Below are positions 25,972 to 33,693 of a stretch of 64,000 bases of DNA, piece by piece (the first letter of the stretch is position 1; the number at the start of each line of letters is the position of its first letter). The notes beneath the pieces were generated by a model. That model saw only the letters and a list, made by a program, of their open reading frames with translations, had not been told where the DNA came from and did not search any database. Origin of the DNA: Aliidongia sp035943795 (GTDB lineage: Bacteria; Pseudomonadota; Alphaproteobacteria; ATCC43930; CGMCC-115725); assembly GCF_035943795.1 (NCBI RefSeq), contig NZ_DASZBY010000117.1, positions 1 through 64,000 on the forward strand, read 5' to 3'. A program made the position numbers and the translations under genes.

Positions 25972-26547
25972 TCAGGCCTTCAGCGCACCGGACGCTTTCG
26001 CGATGTGGGTGGCGATGTGGTCCATCAAGGGCGGCGACAGGCAGTCGTACGGCTCGAGGCCGAGCTCCTTCAGCCGGGAACGCACGGCTCCCTGGTTGGC
26101 AGGATTGGCGCCGGCCTCGATGATCGACGATACGAAGGCAGCGAACTCGGGCGCCGACCAGCCACTCTGGCGCGACAGTTCGGTGTGGATGAAATCGAGT
26201 CCATAGAACGGATGGTTCTTGTTTTCGATGCGCCCATACATATGGACCCCGCATCCCTTGCAGGCATGCCGCTGAATGGCGGCCGCGGCATCGACGATGG
26301 CGAGCTTGTCGGCGTTTTCGGTGACGGTCACGTTGTCGCGCGGCACCACCGCGATCATCGAGAACAGGGAACCGGCCGGCTTCCAGCACTTGGTGCAGCC
26401 GCAGACGTGATTGTGGGCGCTTTGTCCCTTGACTGTCACGACGACGGGATTCTGGGCACATTTGCAGACGAGAGTCCCGCCAGCGAAGCCCTCGGTGCCC
26501 GGCTTCACGCCGTGATCGACGGACGGGTGGATCGTGGTCGCGCTCAT
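25972..26547 (-). CDS. gfa: S-(hydroxymethyl)glutathione synthase
   Basis: 191 residues, ATG 26547 with GGAGGAG eight bases before it. Gfa-family zinc protein that speeds the reaction of formaldehyde with glutathione. Zinc ligands are visible: TLVCKCAQNP, HNHVCGCTKCWKPAGSLF and QRHACKGCGVHMYGRIENKNHPFYGLDFIH. Length is typical. It feeds the glutathione-dependent dehydrogenase at 37832-38941 and S-formylglutathione hydrolase at 17020-17859. It stands as a single gene with its own terminator and is divergent from the response regulator at 26865. Confidence 0.95.
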   Translation of the reverse strand: MSATTIHPSVDHGVKPGTEGFAGGTLVCKCAQNPVVVTVKGQSAHNHVCGCTKCWKPAGSLFSMIAVVPRDNVTVTENADKLAIVDAAAAIQRHACKGCGVHMYGRIENKNHPFYGLDFIHTELSRQSGWSAPEFAAFVSSIIEAGANPANQGAVRSRLKELGLEPYDCLSPPLMDHIATHIAKASGALKA

Positions 26548-26864
26548 CCCAAGTCTCCTCCAGACTGAATTCTTGTTTTTCGGTCGGCCGGGCCGGACTT
26601 CTGGATCCCGGCTGCGGCCATACTTCGGAATTTCTCGGCAATCCTGGACGACCGACCGGAAGCCGGCGGTCGGTCGACGCCGTCATCGGGCCGGGGTCCG
26701 CCGTATGCCGAGGCCATCTTCAACGGGGCAGGGATCGGCGCCAATAGTACTTAGGAACGAGGCCGGACCATCGATGACACGGATCGGCCGCGTCTTCGCC
26801 GTTGGTAATCCCCTGCAATCTCGGCTAGAGTCGGGTCCTGGGAGCAAGGCCCGAGAGGCCAGTA
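26548..26864. promoter_or_regulatory. Divergent promoter region between gfa and the response regulator, with regulon element
   Basis: 317 bases. It contains GCCAATAGTACTTAGG (26740-26755), nearly identical to the site at 21299-21315, with AGT 119 bases upstream of the response regulator start. The shared position suggests autoregulation of the response regulator or control of gfa. No other clear signal; no tRNA or small gene found. Confidence 0.5.
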
Positions 26865-27533
26865 ATGAAGAAGATCGTGATTGCCGACGACCACCCCATG
26901 ATCCGGGGTGCTTTGGCGCTTTCTCTCGCCGCGACGACCGCCTTCGGCAAGATCGAGGTCCTGGAGACCTCGACCCTCGCCGAGCTGTTGGCGTATCTGA
27001 ACGACAGTGGCGAGGCCGACCTCGTGCTGCTGGATCTCCGCATGCCCGGGGTCAACGGCTTCGAGGGACTGCTGACCCTGCGGGCGCGGTTTCCCAGCAC
27101 GCCGGTGGTCATCATTTCCGCGCTGGAAGACCCCCAGCTCGTCGCCGAAGCGCTGGCGCTCGGTGCCGCCGGTTTCATTCCGAAATCGACGCCACGCCAC
27201 GAGATCGTGCGCGCCCTCAACCTGGTCGCGGCCGGCGAGGTCTATGCGCCGCCCCATCTCGACTGCCCGCTGACGTCGGAGGCAGGCCGGGTCGATGCCG
27301 AGCTGGCACAGCGCCTGACCTCGCTCACCCCCCAGCAGCGCCGGGTGCTGCAACTGCTGGGCACCGGCAAGCTCAACAAGGAAATCGCCTACGACCTCGC
27401 CATCGCGGAAACGACGGTCAAGGCCCATGTCTCCAGCATCCTGCACAAGCTGAACGTCTATAGCCGGACCCAGGCCGTGGTGATGGCCGGACGGCTGCAC
27501 CTCAGCAGCTTCGCCGACATCGCCGAGGTCTAG
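26865..27533 (+). CDS. NarL/FixJ-family response regulator (ErbR/AgmR-like)
   Basis: 222 residues, ATG 26865. Receiver domain with DDH at 8-10, phosphoacceptor Asp57 (DLVLLDLRMPGVNGF), conserved Lys in GFIPKSTPRHEIV; LuxR-type helix-turn-helix at about 150-205 (LTPQQRRVLQLLGTGKLNKEIAYDLAIAETTVKAHVSSILHKL). The IAETTVKAHVS recognition region is like that of ErbR/AgmR, ExaE and related regulators that activate PQQ-dependent alcohol oxidation. It converges on the hybrid kinase gene with 9 bases between the ends. It is the best candidate to bind the recurrent element upstream of pqqA, xoxF and the transporter operon. Confidence 0.88.
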   Translation: MKKIVIADDHPMIRGALALSLAATTAFGKIEVLETSTLAELLAYLNDSGEADLVLLDLRMPGVNGFEGLLTLRARFPSTPVVIISALEDPQLVAEALALGAAGFIPKSTPRHEIVRALNLVAAGEVYAPPHLDCPLTSEAGRVDAELAQRLTSLTPQQRRVLQLLGTGKLNKEIAYDLAIAETTVKAHVSSILHKLNVYSRTQAVVMAGRLHLSSFADIAEV

Positions 27534-27542
27534 CGCTACTGC

Positions 27543-30170
27543 CTAGGCCAGCAGCTGGCTCAGCAGGGCGCGGAGCTGCGCCGGGTTCAACGGCTTGCGC
27601 AGCAGCCGCAGGCCGTGCTGCTGAACCACGGCCTGGACCGCGGGCGTGTTGTTGGCCGTGATGATGATGCCCGGCACTGAGGTGCCGAGCGTTTGTCGGA
27701 TGCGAATGATCTCGGCCGCGCCCGTCGCCCCGTCGCCCAGGTGATAGTCGGCGATCACGAGATCCGGCGGGCGCGTCAGCCCGGCCAATTGCGCCAGCGC
27801 CTCTTCGCCCGAGGCGGCGACCACGGCGGTACAGCCCCAGCCCTCCAGCATTGCCTGCATGCCGGCCAGGATGCTGCGTTGATCGTCGATCACCAGCAGC
27901 AACGGATCGGCAAACCGGCCCGGCGGCCGCCGGGTCGCCGAGCGGTGGACGGTCGCCGGCTGCTTGTGGCCGATCGGGACCGTCACGGAAAAGACGGAGC
28001 CTCTGCCGACCAGAGAACGCACCTCGATGGGCAGGTCGAGCGTCTTTGCCGCGCGCTTGACGATCGCCAGTCCCAGGCCGATGCCGCGATCATGCCCGCC
28101 GGCGGTGTCGAGCTGACGGAATTCCTCGAAGATCTCGTCGAACTTGTCGGCCGGGATGCCGGCGCCGGTGTCCCAGACCTCGATCCTGAGGCCCGTGCTG
28201 CACCGCCGGCAACCGAGGACGATGCGGCCCTTGCGCGTGTAGCGGATCGCGTTCGACAGGAAGTTCTGGATGATGCTGCGCAGCAGGCGGACGTCGCTGC
28301 GCACGACCGCCCGCGAGGACACGTGGCGCAGCGCCAAGCCGCGATCCTCGGCCAGCGCACGGTGCTCCGTCGCCAGGGGGCCCAGCAGGCTCGTGATCGG
28401 AAAGTCGACGAGTTCGGGCTGGACCGCGCCGGCATCGAGCTTGGAGATGTCGAGCAGTGCCGCCAGCAGGTCCTCGACCGCGCTCAGCGAGATTTCGACA
28501 TTGTTGATCAGCCCGCGATTGGGCTTGGAATGGTCGAGGTCGGCCAGCGCCGACACGAACAGCCGCGCGGCGTTGAGCGGCTGCAGCAGGTCGTGGCTCG
28601 CGGCCGCGAGGAAGCGCGTCTTGCCCAGGTTGGCCTGTTCCGCCTCGCTCTTGGCGATCTGCAGCGCCTTCTCGATCTCCCGCCGGTCGGCGATCTCGTG
28701 CTTCAGCTGGGCGTTGAGGCGCGTGAGGGCCGCGGTCCGCTCGACCACGCGCCGCTCCAGCGTCTCGTTCGCTTCCTTGACCGCCGCGTCGGCTTGGCGC
28801 CGTTCCGTGATGTCCTGCATCAGGGTGAAGAAGCCCAGGCTCTGCCGCTCGTCGCCCAGGTGGGGCACGAAGCTCACGTGGCCGTAGCGCGGCTCGCGCG
28901 TGCCGGACGGCGTCAGTTCGACCTCGAAATCGACCACTTCGCCGGCAAGCGCGCGATCGACGAAATCCTTGCGCCGGTCATACAGTTCCGCCGTCACCAG
29001 ATCACCCATCTTGCGGCCCAGGATCTGATCGACCGGTCGGTCGAGCCACTGCCGGTAGGGCTCGTTGACGAACTGGTAGCGCTCTTCGGCGTCGACATAG
29101 GCGATCAGCGCCGGCATCGCATCGGTGACCAGGCGAATCCGGCGCTCTCCATCCCGCAGCGCCTCCTCGGTGCGCTTGCGGCGGGTGATGTCGGTAAAGG
29201 TCAGGACGAAGCCGCCGTCGGGCATGGGGTTGCGGTCGATGTAGAGGATCCGGCCGCTGTGCCACGCCTGCTCGAAGCTGAGCGGTACGGCACCTTCCTC
29301 GGGATTGAGGAACCTCTGCTGGCCGATGCCCAGTTTGCCCAGCGACCGGTTGAAGACGCGCAGGTCGTCGAACCGTGCGCCATCGGCCACGCAGGCCGGT
29401 GTCAGATCCAGCAGGCGGACGAATTCATTGTTCCAGGCGACCAGCGCCAAATGCCGGTCATAGACCGCGACGCCCTGGAATATGTTGTCGAGCGTCGCCT
29501 GCAGCAGGTTGGTCTTCTGGGCCAGTTCGGCCTCGCGCTGCTGGGTTTCGGCGCGCTTCAGGTTCGTGATGTCGGTGTAGATGCCGACGATGCCGCCGTC
29601 CCGGGTCCGCTTCTCGTTGACCTGCATCCAGCGCCCGTCGCCGAGCGCATGGACCGATGGGCCGTGGCTGTCGGCATGCTGCTGCATCCGCCGATCGATC
29701 CAACCTTCCGGGTCGCGGTAGGCGTCGAGCACGCATTTATGATCGATTGCCAGGTGCACGATGTCGGTGAACAGCATGCCGGTATGGATGCGGTCGGCCA
29801 TGCCCGGCCAGAAGGTCAGATAGCGCTGGTTGAACAGGACCAGCCGATCTGCGGCATCGAACAGGGCGAAGCCTTCGCTGATCGATTCGATCGCGGCCAG
29901 CAGGCGCAGCCGCGCGGTCTCGGCCTGCTCCTGGGCGCGAGCGGCATGATGATAGGACTGCTCCAGATCTGCCAGAGTCCGTTCCAGCGCGAGGGTGCGC
30001 GCGCGGATCTGGGCTTCGAGCACGATCGCGGTCTGGAACAGCGAGAAGGCCGAGCCCTGGCCGTCCATGCTGCGCTCGACCCGGTCGATCAGCACCTGGT
30101 TGATGCGTTCGAGCTTGGCGACCTTTCGTTCCAACTCGGCGATCTGCCGGGCCTCGTCGCTCGGCGTCAT
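27543..30170 (-). CDS. PAS-domain hybrid sensor histidine kinase (ErcS'/NahK-like)
   Basis: 875 residues from ATG 30170 (a GTG at 30185 is also possible). N-terminal coiled coil (5-35 and 60-110), then at least three PAS domains (about 115-235, 255-370 and 380-490; FALFDAADRLVLFNQRYLTFWPG, GVAVYDRHLALVAWNNEFV, LIAYVDAEERYQFVNEPYRQWL), a second coiled coil, HisKA with the phosphorylated His near residue 526 in FLAAASHDLLQPLNAARLF, an HATPase domain (NFLSNAIRYT, DTGAGIP, GIGLGLAIVKR) and a C-terminal receiver with Asp near 806 (PDLVIADYHLG). No membrane helix, so it is a cytosolic sensor. ErcS'-type kinases of this build act in the ethanol-oxidation cascade of Pseudomonas. It is co-transcribed with the FIST protein. 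Confidence 0.9.
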   Translation of the reverse strand: MTPSDEARQIAELERKVAKLERINQVLIDRVERSMDGQGSAFSLFQTAIVLEAQIRARTLALERTLADLEQSYHHAARAQEQAETARLRLLAAIESISEGFALFDAADRLVLFNQRYLTFWPGMADRIHTGMLFTDIVHLAIDHKCVLDAYRDPEGWIDRRMQQHADSHGPSVHALGDGRWMQVNEKRTRDGGIVGIYTDITNLKRAETQQREAELAQKTNLLQATLDNIFQGVAVYDRHLALVAWNNEFVRLLDLTPACVADGARFDDLRVFNRSLGKLGIGQQRFLNPEEGAVPLSFEQAWHSGRILYIDRNPMPDGGFVLTFTDITRRKRTEEALRDGERRIRLVTDAMPALIAYVDAEERYQFVNEPYRQWLDRPVDQILGRKMGDLVTAELYDRRKDFVDRALAGEVVDFEVELTPSGTREPRYGHVSFVPHLGDERQSLGFFTLMQDITERRQADAAVKEANETLERRVVERTAALTRLNAQLKHEIADRREIEKALQIAKSEAEQANLGKTRFLAAASHDLLQPLNAARLFVSALADLDHSKPNRGLINNVEISLSAVEDLLAALLDISKLDAGAVQPELVDFPITSLLGPLATEHRALAEDRGLALRHVSSRAVVRSDVRLLRSIIQNFLSNAIRYTRKGRIVLGCRRCSTGLRIEVWDTGAGIPADKFDEIFEEFRQLDTAGGHDRGIGLGLAIVKRAAKTLDLPIEVRSLVGRGSVFSVTVPIGHKQPATVHRSATRRPPGRFADPLLLVIDDQRSILAGMQAMLEGWGCTAVVAASGEEALAQLAGLTRPPDLVIADYHLGDGATGAAEIIRIRQTLGTSVPGIIITANNTPAVQAVVQQHGLRLLRKPLNPAQLRALLSQLLA

Positions 30171-30187
30171 GTCCCGTTCGAGCACGC

Positions 30188-31330
30188 TCAAGGCGCACCG
30201 ATGATGACGCCGGTGAAGGTCTGGTTCACATGCATCGACATGTATTGCTCGCCATAGGTGCAGAACCCGACCACGTGCTGCTCGACGAACAGGTCGGAGA
30301 CGGCGGATTTCAGCCGGCGCTCCTCGATCTCCAGATTGCGCAGTACGCAGTCGCAACCGATGATCAGATCCGGAGGCCCGACGTCGCGCTGCAGGCGGCG
30401 GAACAGGGACTTCAGATCCTCCAGCAGATCGACGCCCTTCGCCACCGTCAGCACGATGCCCTCGTCGATCGCGCACAGGAACGTCAGGCTGTTGTCCGGA
30501 TTGACTTTTTGAATGGCGCGGACGTGGTACTGGCCGCCGACGCGGACCATGACCGGGTGGGCTGCGAAGATCTTGGGCGACAGCGGCTTGCCGGCGAGGC
30601 CGACCAGCCGGGCATATTCCATGGCCGCCGGCTCGGCGTTGATTTCATAGACGCGGCGCTGCTCCAGATCGGCGCCGGTCACAACCATCTTGCAATCGGT
30701 CGGCACGAAATGCTCGGTCTTGAACACGGAAAAGCGCCGCCGCGTCGTGATCAGCAGCAGCACGGCGGCATCGTCCACGAACCGCCCGTCGCAGAACACG
30801 TAGCTGCGGCCGAAATTCATACCATCGCCGGCCGACCCCCCGACCAGGGGTGTGCCGTTCAGCGTGTTGCCGATGGCGCTGACCAGTTGCTCCTCGCGGA
30901 CCGACATGCCGTCGACCAGCAGCAGGGCGAAGCCGTCGCTCGGCCCCAGCGATCCGCTTTCGGCCGATTCGGCCCGTGCCGCCATGGCGAGCCGCGTCTG
31001 CTCGATAGTGGTCGCGATCTTGAAATCCTTGAGGTCCTGGAACAGGGTCGGGGCCACGGCGAAATCGCTGGCCGGAAAACCGATGCCGCTCAGCCCGCCG
31101 CTGATGTAGCCGAACGGGGTGATCTCGCCGGCCGTGGTGCAGCCGAAGACGCGGGTGTCACCGAAATGATGCCGGATCGCGGCGGCGACTTCCGACAGGT
31201 CGTATTGCGGCGAGCAGAAGACCAGCGCGAACGCCAGGTCGGGGCCGCCGATCTGCCGGTGAAGTTCGCCCACCGCCGACCAGGGTTCGGCGGCATCGGA
31301 GCCGCCTCTGCGCAGCTGAGTTGTCGGCAT
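30188..31330 (-). CDS. FIST N- and C-domain signal-transduction protein
   Basis: 380 residues from ATG 31330, chosen because GGAGGTG sits eight bases before it. FIST_N (about 30-220: LAFALVFCSPQYDLSEVAAAIRHHFGDTRVFGCTTAGEITPFGY, GFALLLVDGMSVREEQLVSAIGNTL) and FIST_C (about 225-370: RRVYEINAEPAAMEYARLVGL, GQYHVRAIQKVNPDNSLTFLCAIDEGIVLTVAKG, ending GFCTYGEQYMSMHVNQTFTGVIIG). FIST domains are predicted ligand sensors for small molecules such as amino acids. It ends 17 bases before the hybrid kinase start, so the two likely form a sensor pair: FIST binds the ligand and the PAS kinase signals. It is divergent from pqqA. Confidence 0.9.
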   Translation of the reverse strand: MPTTQLRRGGSDAAEPWSAVGELHRQIGGPDLAFALVFCSPQYDLSEVAAAIRHHFGDTRVFGCTTAGEITPFGYISGGLSGIGFPASDFAVAPTLFQDLKDFKIATTIEQTRLAMAARAESAESGSLGPSDGFALLLVDGMSVREEQLVSAIGNTLNGTPLVGGSAGDGMNFGRSYVFCDGRFVDDAAVLLLITTRRRFSVFKTEHFVPTDCKMVVTGADLEQRRVYEINAEPAAMEYARLVGLAGKPLSPKIFAAHPVMVRVGGQYHVRAIQKVNPDNSLTFLCAIDEGIVLTVAKGVDLLEDLKSLFRRLQRDVGPPDLIIGCDCVLRNLEIEERRLKSAVSDLFVEQHVVGFCTYGEQYMSMHVNQTFTGVIIGAP

Positions 31331-31638
31331 CGGTCGTTCCACCTCCGCTGACCGATCAGACGTCCTTGCCGGCCGGATGGCAAGCCGCCAGACGGCGGCA
31401 ACGGCAGGAGAACGTTCCGTACGACGGCCGCGTGCATCTTTCCACGATGCCCGTGATCCAGCATTCTAAGGGCAGGCTCCGGCGACAATGCTTCTTTAGT
31501 CGTATTGCGCGGGGTGGCGAACGGCAGTCTGAATATCGTGCCCTCGTGTAGAACAGAGGGGCATCGACGCGCGCACCGTTCAAAATGTGGGTCGCGCCTC
31601 GCAAAGATCCCGAGACCTGAGCGAACGGAGGAAACGAG
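31331..31638. promoter_or_regulatory. pqqA promoter region with regulon element
   Basis: 308 bases between the FIST gene and pqqA. TTTAGTCGTATTGC (31495-31508) then GGGGTGGCG (31511-31519) matches the xoxF upstream region: AGTCGTATCGC (39156-39166) then GGGGTGGCG (39173-39181). AGT is 141 bases before pqqA. No obvious sigma-70 -35 box stands at the expected distance, consistent with an activator-dependent promoter. The site lies on the plus strand, like pqqA. Confidence 0.55.
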
Positions 31639-31719
31639 ATGACCTGGAAGACCCCGACCATCGTCGAGATCGCCCTTGGTGCCGAGATCAACTGCTACGC
31701 CTGCGCCGAGCTGAAATAG
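31639..31719 (+). CDS. pqqA: PQQ precursor peptide
   Basis: 26 residues, ATG 31639 with GGAGG shortly before it. The Glu16-x3-Tyr20 pair (EINCY) are the two residues joined and rearranged into pyrroloquinoline quinone. The N-terminal WKTPTIVEI segment is the region recognised by PqqD. It carries two extra cysteines around the Tyr (CYAC) as in many alphaproteobacterial PqqA. Too short for ordinary gene callers. A 7-bp hairpin follows before pqqB. Confidence 0.96.
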   Translation: MTWKTPTIVEIALGAEINCYACAELK

Positions 31720-31736
31720 CGCACGAAGCCGGGGTA

Positions 31737-31755
31737 CGGCGGCGCCAAGCCGCCG
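31737..31755 (+). promoter_or_regulatory. Hairpin between pqqA and pqqB
   Basis: CGGCGGC (31737-31743) and GCCGCCG (31749-31755) form a perfect 7-bp GC stem with a five-base loop GCCAA, in the 53-base gap between the pqqA stop and the pqqB start. There is no T run, so it is not a classic terminator. It could protect or process the pqqA message, giving excess pqqA over pqqBCDE; this is inference. Confidence 0.6.
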
Positions 31756-31772
31756 GCCTTCGGAACAGCGCG

Positions 31773-32684
31773 ATGTTCGCGATCGTCCTCGGTGCGGCGG
31801 CCGGCGGCGGCTTTCCGCAATGGAACTCCCATGCCCCGGCGTGTCGGCGTGCGCGAAGCGGCGACCGGATGGCGCGACCGCGGACCCAGGCCTCGATCGC
31901 CGTGAGCCTGGACGGACGGTCGTGGCTGTTACTCAACGCCTCGCCCGACCTGCGGCAGCAGATCGAGGCGAACCCTTGCCTGCATCCGCGCGACGGCCTG
32001 CGGTCGTCCCCGATCGTGGGCGTGGCGCTGACCGGCGGCGACGTGGATGCCATCGCCGGCCTGCTGACCCTGCGCGAGCGCCAGCCTTTCACGGTCTACG
32101 GCACGCGGCGGGTCCATGACGTGCTCGACGCCAATCCGATCTTCGAGGTGCTGGCGCGCGACCTGGTCGTGCGCAGGCCCGTGGTCCTGGACGAACCTGT
32201 GGTCGTGGCCGAGGCGGCGGGACGACGCTTGACGCTCGAATTCTTCTCGGTGCCCGGCAAGGTACCGCTCTATCTGGAACAGGCCGGCAGCGTTCCGCCG
32301 ATCGTCGAAGGCGAGACCGTCGGCATCGCCGTCGCCGACGGGCGGCACCGTCTGTTCTTCATCCCGGGCTGCGCCGCCATGACCGAGGCGCTCTGCCGGC
32401 GGCTGTCGGGCGCCGATCTCGTCTTCTTCGACGGCACGCTCTGGACCGACGACGAGATGATCCGCGCCGGCCTCGGCGCCAAGACGGGCGCACGGATGGG
32501 ACATATGAGCATCGATGGTCCAGCCGGCACGATCGCCGCGTTCCGCTCGCTCGACATCGGGCGCAAGATCCTGATCCATATCAATAATTCCAATCCGGTT
32601 CTGCTGGATGATTCGCCCGAGCGGGCGCTCGCCGAGGCTGCGGGATGGGACGTCGCCCATGACGGAATGGAGGTGACGCTATGA
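31773..32684 (+). CDS. pqqB: PQQ biosynthesis protein PqqB
   Basis: 303 residues from ATG 31773. Metallo-beta-lactamase-fold oxygenase that hydroxylates the Tyr of the processed Glu-Tyr precursor. Conserved: VLGAAAGGGFPQWN at the N-terminus, RTQASIAVS, NASPDLRQQIEANP, ALTGGDVDAIAGLLTLRE, FFDGTLWTDDEM and IHINNSNPVL. In Klebsiella-type PqqB the early CNCxNC motif holds a structural zinc; here that stretch reads NSHAPAC, so two of the three Cys are missing, a subtype seen in acetic-acid bacteria as far as I recall. Ends overlapping pqqC by 4 bases. Confidence 0.95.
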   Translation: MFAIVLGAAAGGGFPQWNSHAPACRRARSGDRMARPRTQASIAVSLDGRSWLLLNASPDLRQQIEANPCLHPRDGLRSSPIVGVALTGGDVDAIAGLLTLRERQPFTVYGTRRVHDVLDANPIFEVLARDLVVRRPVVLDEPVVVAEAAGRRLTLEFFSVPGKVPLYLEQAGSVPPIVEGETVGIAVADGRHRLFFIPGCAAMTEALCRRLSGADLVFFDGTLWTDDEMIRAGLGAKTGARMGHMSIDGPAGTIAAFRSLDIGRKILIHINNSNPVLLDDSPERALAEAAGWDVAHDGMEVTL

Positions 32685-33418
32685 CCGGTCCGCTGTCGCC
32701 CGACGCGCTCGAGGACGCCCTGAAGACGATCGGGGCGGAGCGATATCACAACCTGCATCCGTTCCATCGCCGGCTGCATGGCGGCACGCTCGACCGGGGT
32801 CAGGTCCAGGCCTGGGCGCTCAACCGCTATTATTACCAGAGCCGGATCCCGATGAAGGACGCGAGCCTGCTGGCCCGCCTGCCGACCGCCGACCTGCGCC
32901 GGACCTGGCGCAGCCGGCTCGAGGATCATGACGGCACCGAGCCCGGTACCGGCGGCATCGCGCGATGGCTGAAGCTGGCCGAGGGGGTGGGGCTCGACCC
33001 GGCCTACGTGGTCTCGACCGCGGGCCTGCTGGCCGGCACGCGTTTCGCGGTCGATGCCTATGTCAGCTTCGTGCGCGACCGCAGCATTCTCGAAGCCATT
33101 GCCTCGTCGTTGACCGAGCTGTTCTCGCCGACCATCATCGCCGAACGGGTGTCCGGCATGCTGGCGCATTATTCCTTCGTCACGCGCGACACGCTCGCCT
33201 ATTTCACGCCGCGACTGACCCAGGCGCCGCGCGACTCCGATTTCGCTCTCGCCTATGTGCGCGAACATGCGGTGACCGTCGAACAGCAGCAGGCGGTGCT
33301 GGCCGCGTTGCGTTTCAAGTGCGACGTGCTGTGGTCGCAGCTGGATGCGCTGCATTTCGCCTATGTCGAGCCGGGCTTCATCCCGCCGGGCGCCTTCGTG
33401 CCGGACGATCGGCGATGA
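32681..33418 (+). CDS. pqqC: PQQ synthase PqqC
   Basis: 245 residues, ATG 32681 overlapping pqqB. All-helical heme-oxygenase-like fold; cofactorless oxidase for the last ring closure and eight-electron oxidation to PQQ. Active-site stretches are present: YHNLHPFHRRLHGG, LNRYYYQSRIPMKDASLLA, DHDGTEPGTGGIARWL, GTRFAVDAYVSFVR and THE HYSFVTRDTLAYFTPRL block near the middle. Length is typical. It is followed by pqqD with a 4-base overlap. Confidence 0.96.
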   Translation: MTGPLSPDALEDALKTIGAERYHNLHPFHRRLHGGTLDRGQVQAWALNRYYYQSRIPMKDASLLARLPTADLRRTWRSRLEDHDGTEPGTGGIARWLKLAEGVGLDPAYVVSTAGLLAGTRFAVDAYVSFVRDRSILEAIASSLTELFSPTIIAERVSGMLAHYSFVTRDTLAYFTPRLTQAPRDSDFALAYVREHAVTVEQQQAVLAALRFKCDVLWSQLDALHFAYVEPGFIPPGAFVPDDRR

Positions 33419-33693
33419 GCGGGGGCGACGACGAGACCGTGCCGGCGCTGGCGCGCGGGGTGAAATTCCGCTTCGACGAAGTGCGACAGGCCTGGGTGCT
33501 GCTGGCGCCGGAACGGCTGTTCGTGCCGGACGAGCAGGCCGTCGAGATCCTGAAGCTGGTCGATGGCATCCGCAGCCTGGGTGCCATCGTCGATGAACTG
33601 ACCGGCCGGTTCAAGGCGCCGCGCGACTTGATTGCGCGCGATGTCGCCACCATGCTGGGCGACCTTGCGGACAAGGGAGCGGTCAAGCTATGA
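33415..33693 (+). CDS. pqqD: PqqA-binding chaperone PqqD
   Basis: 92 residues, ATG 33415 overlapping the pqqC stop. Winged-helix-like RiPP recognition element that presents PqqA to PqqE. Features: VKFRFDEVRQAWVLLAPERLFVPDEQAVEILKLVDG and a C-terminal LIARDVATMLGDLADKGAVKL helix. Overlaps pqqE by 4 bases; in some relatives PqqC and PqqD are fused, here they are separate. Confidence 0.95.
   Translation: MSGGDDETVPALARGVKFRFDEVRQAWVLLAPERLFVPDEQAVEILKLVDGIRSLGAIVDELTGRFKAPRDLIARDVATMLGDLADKGAVKL

Noticed and set aside
31587..32684. Extended pqqB frame beginning upstream of pqqA
   Set aside because: The extension overlaps pqqA out of frame and is Arg-rich; the conserved PqqB start is at 31773.
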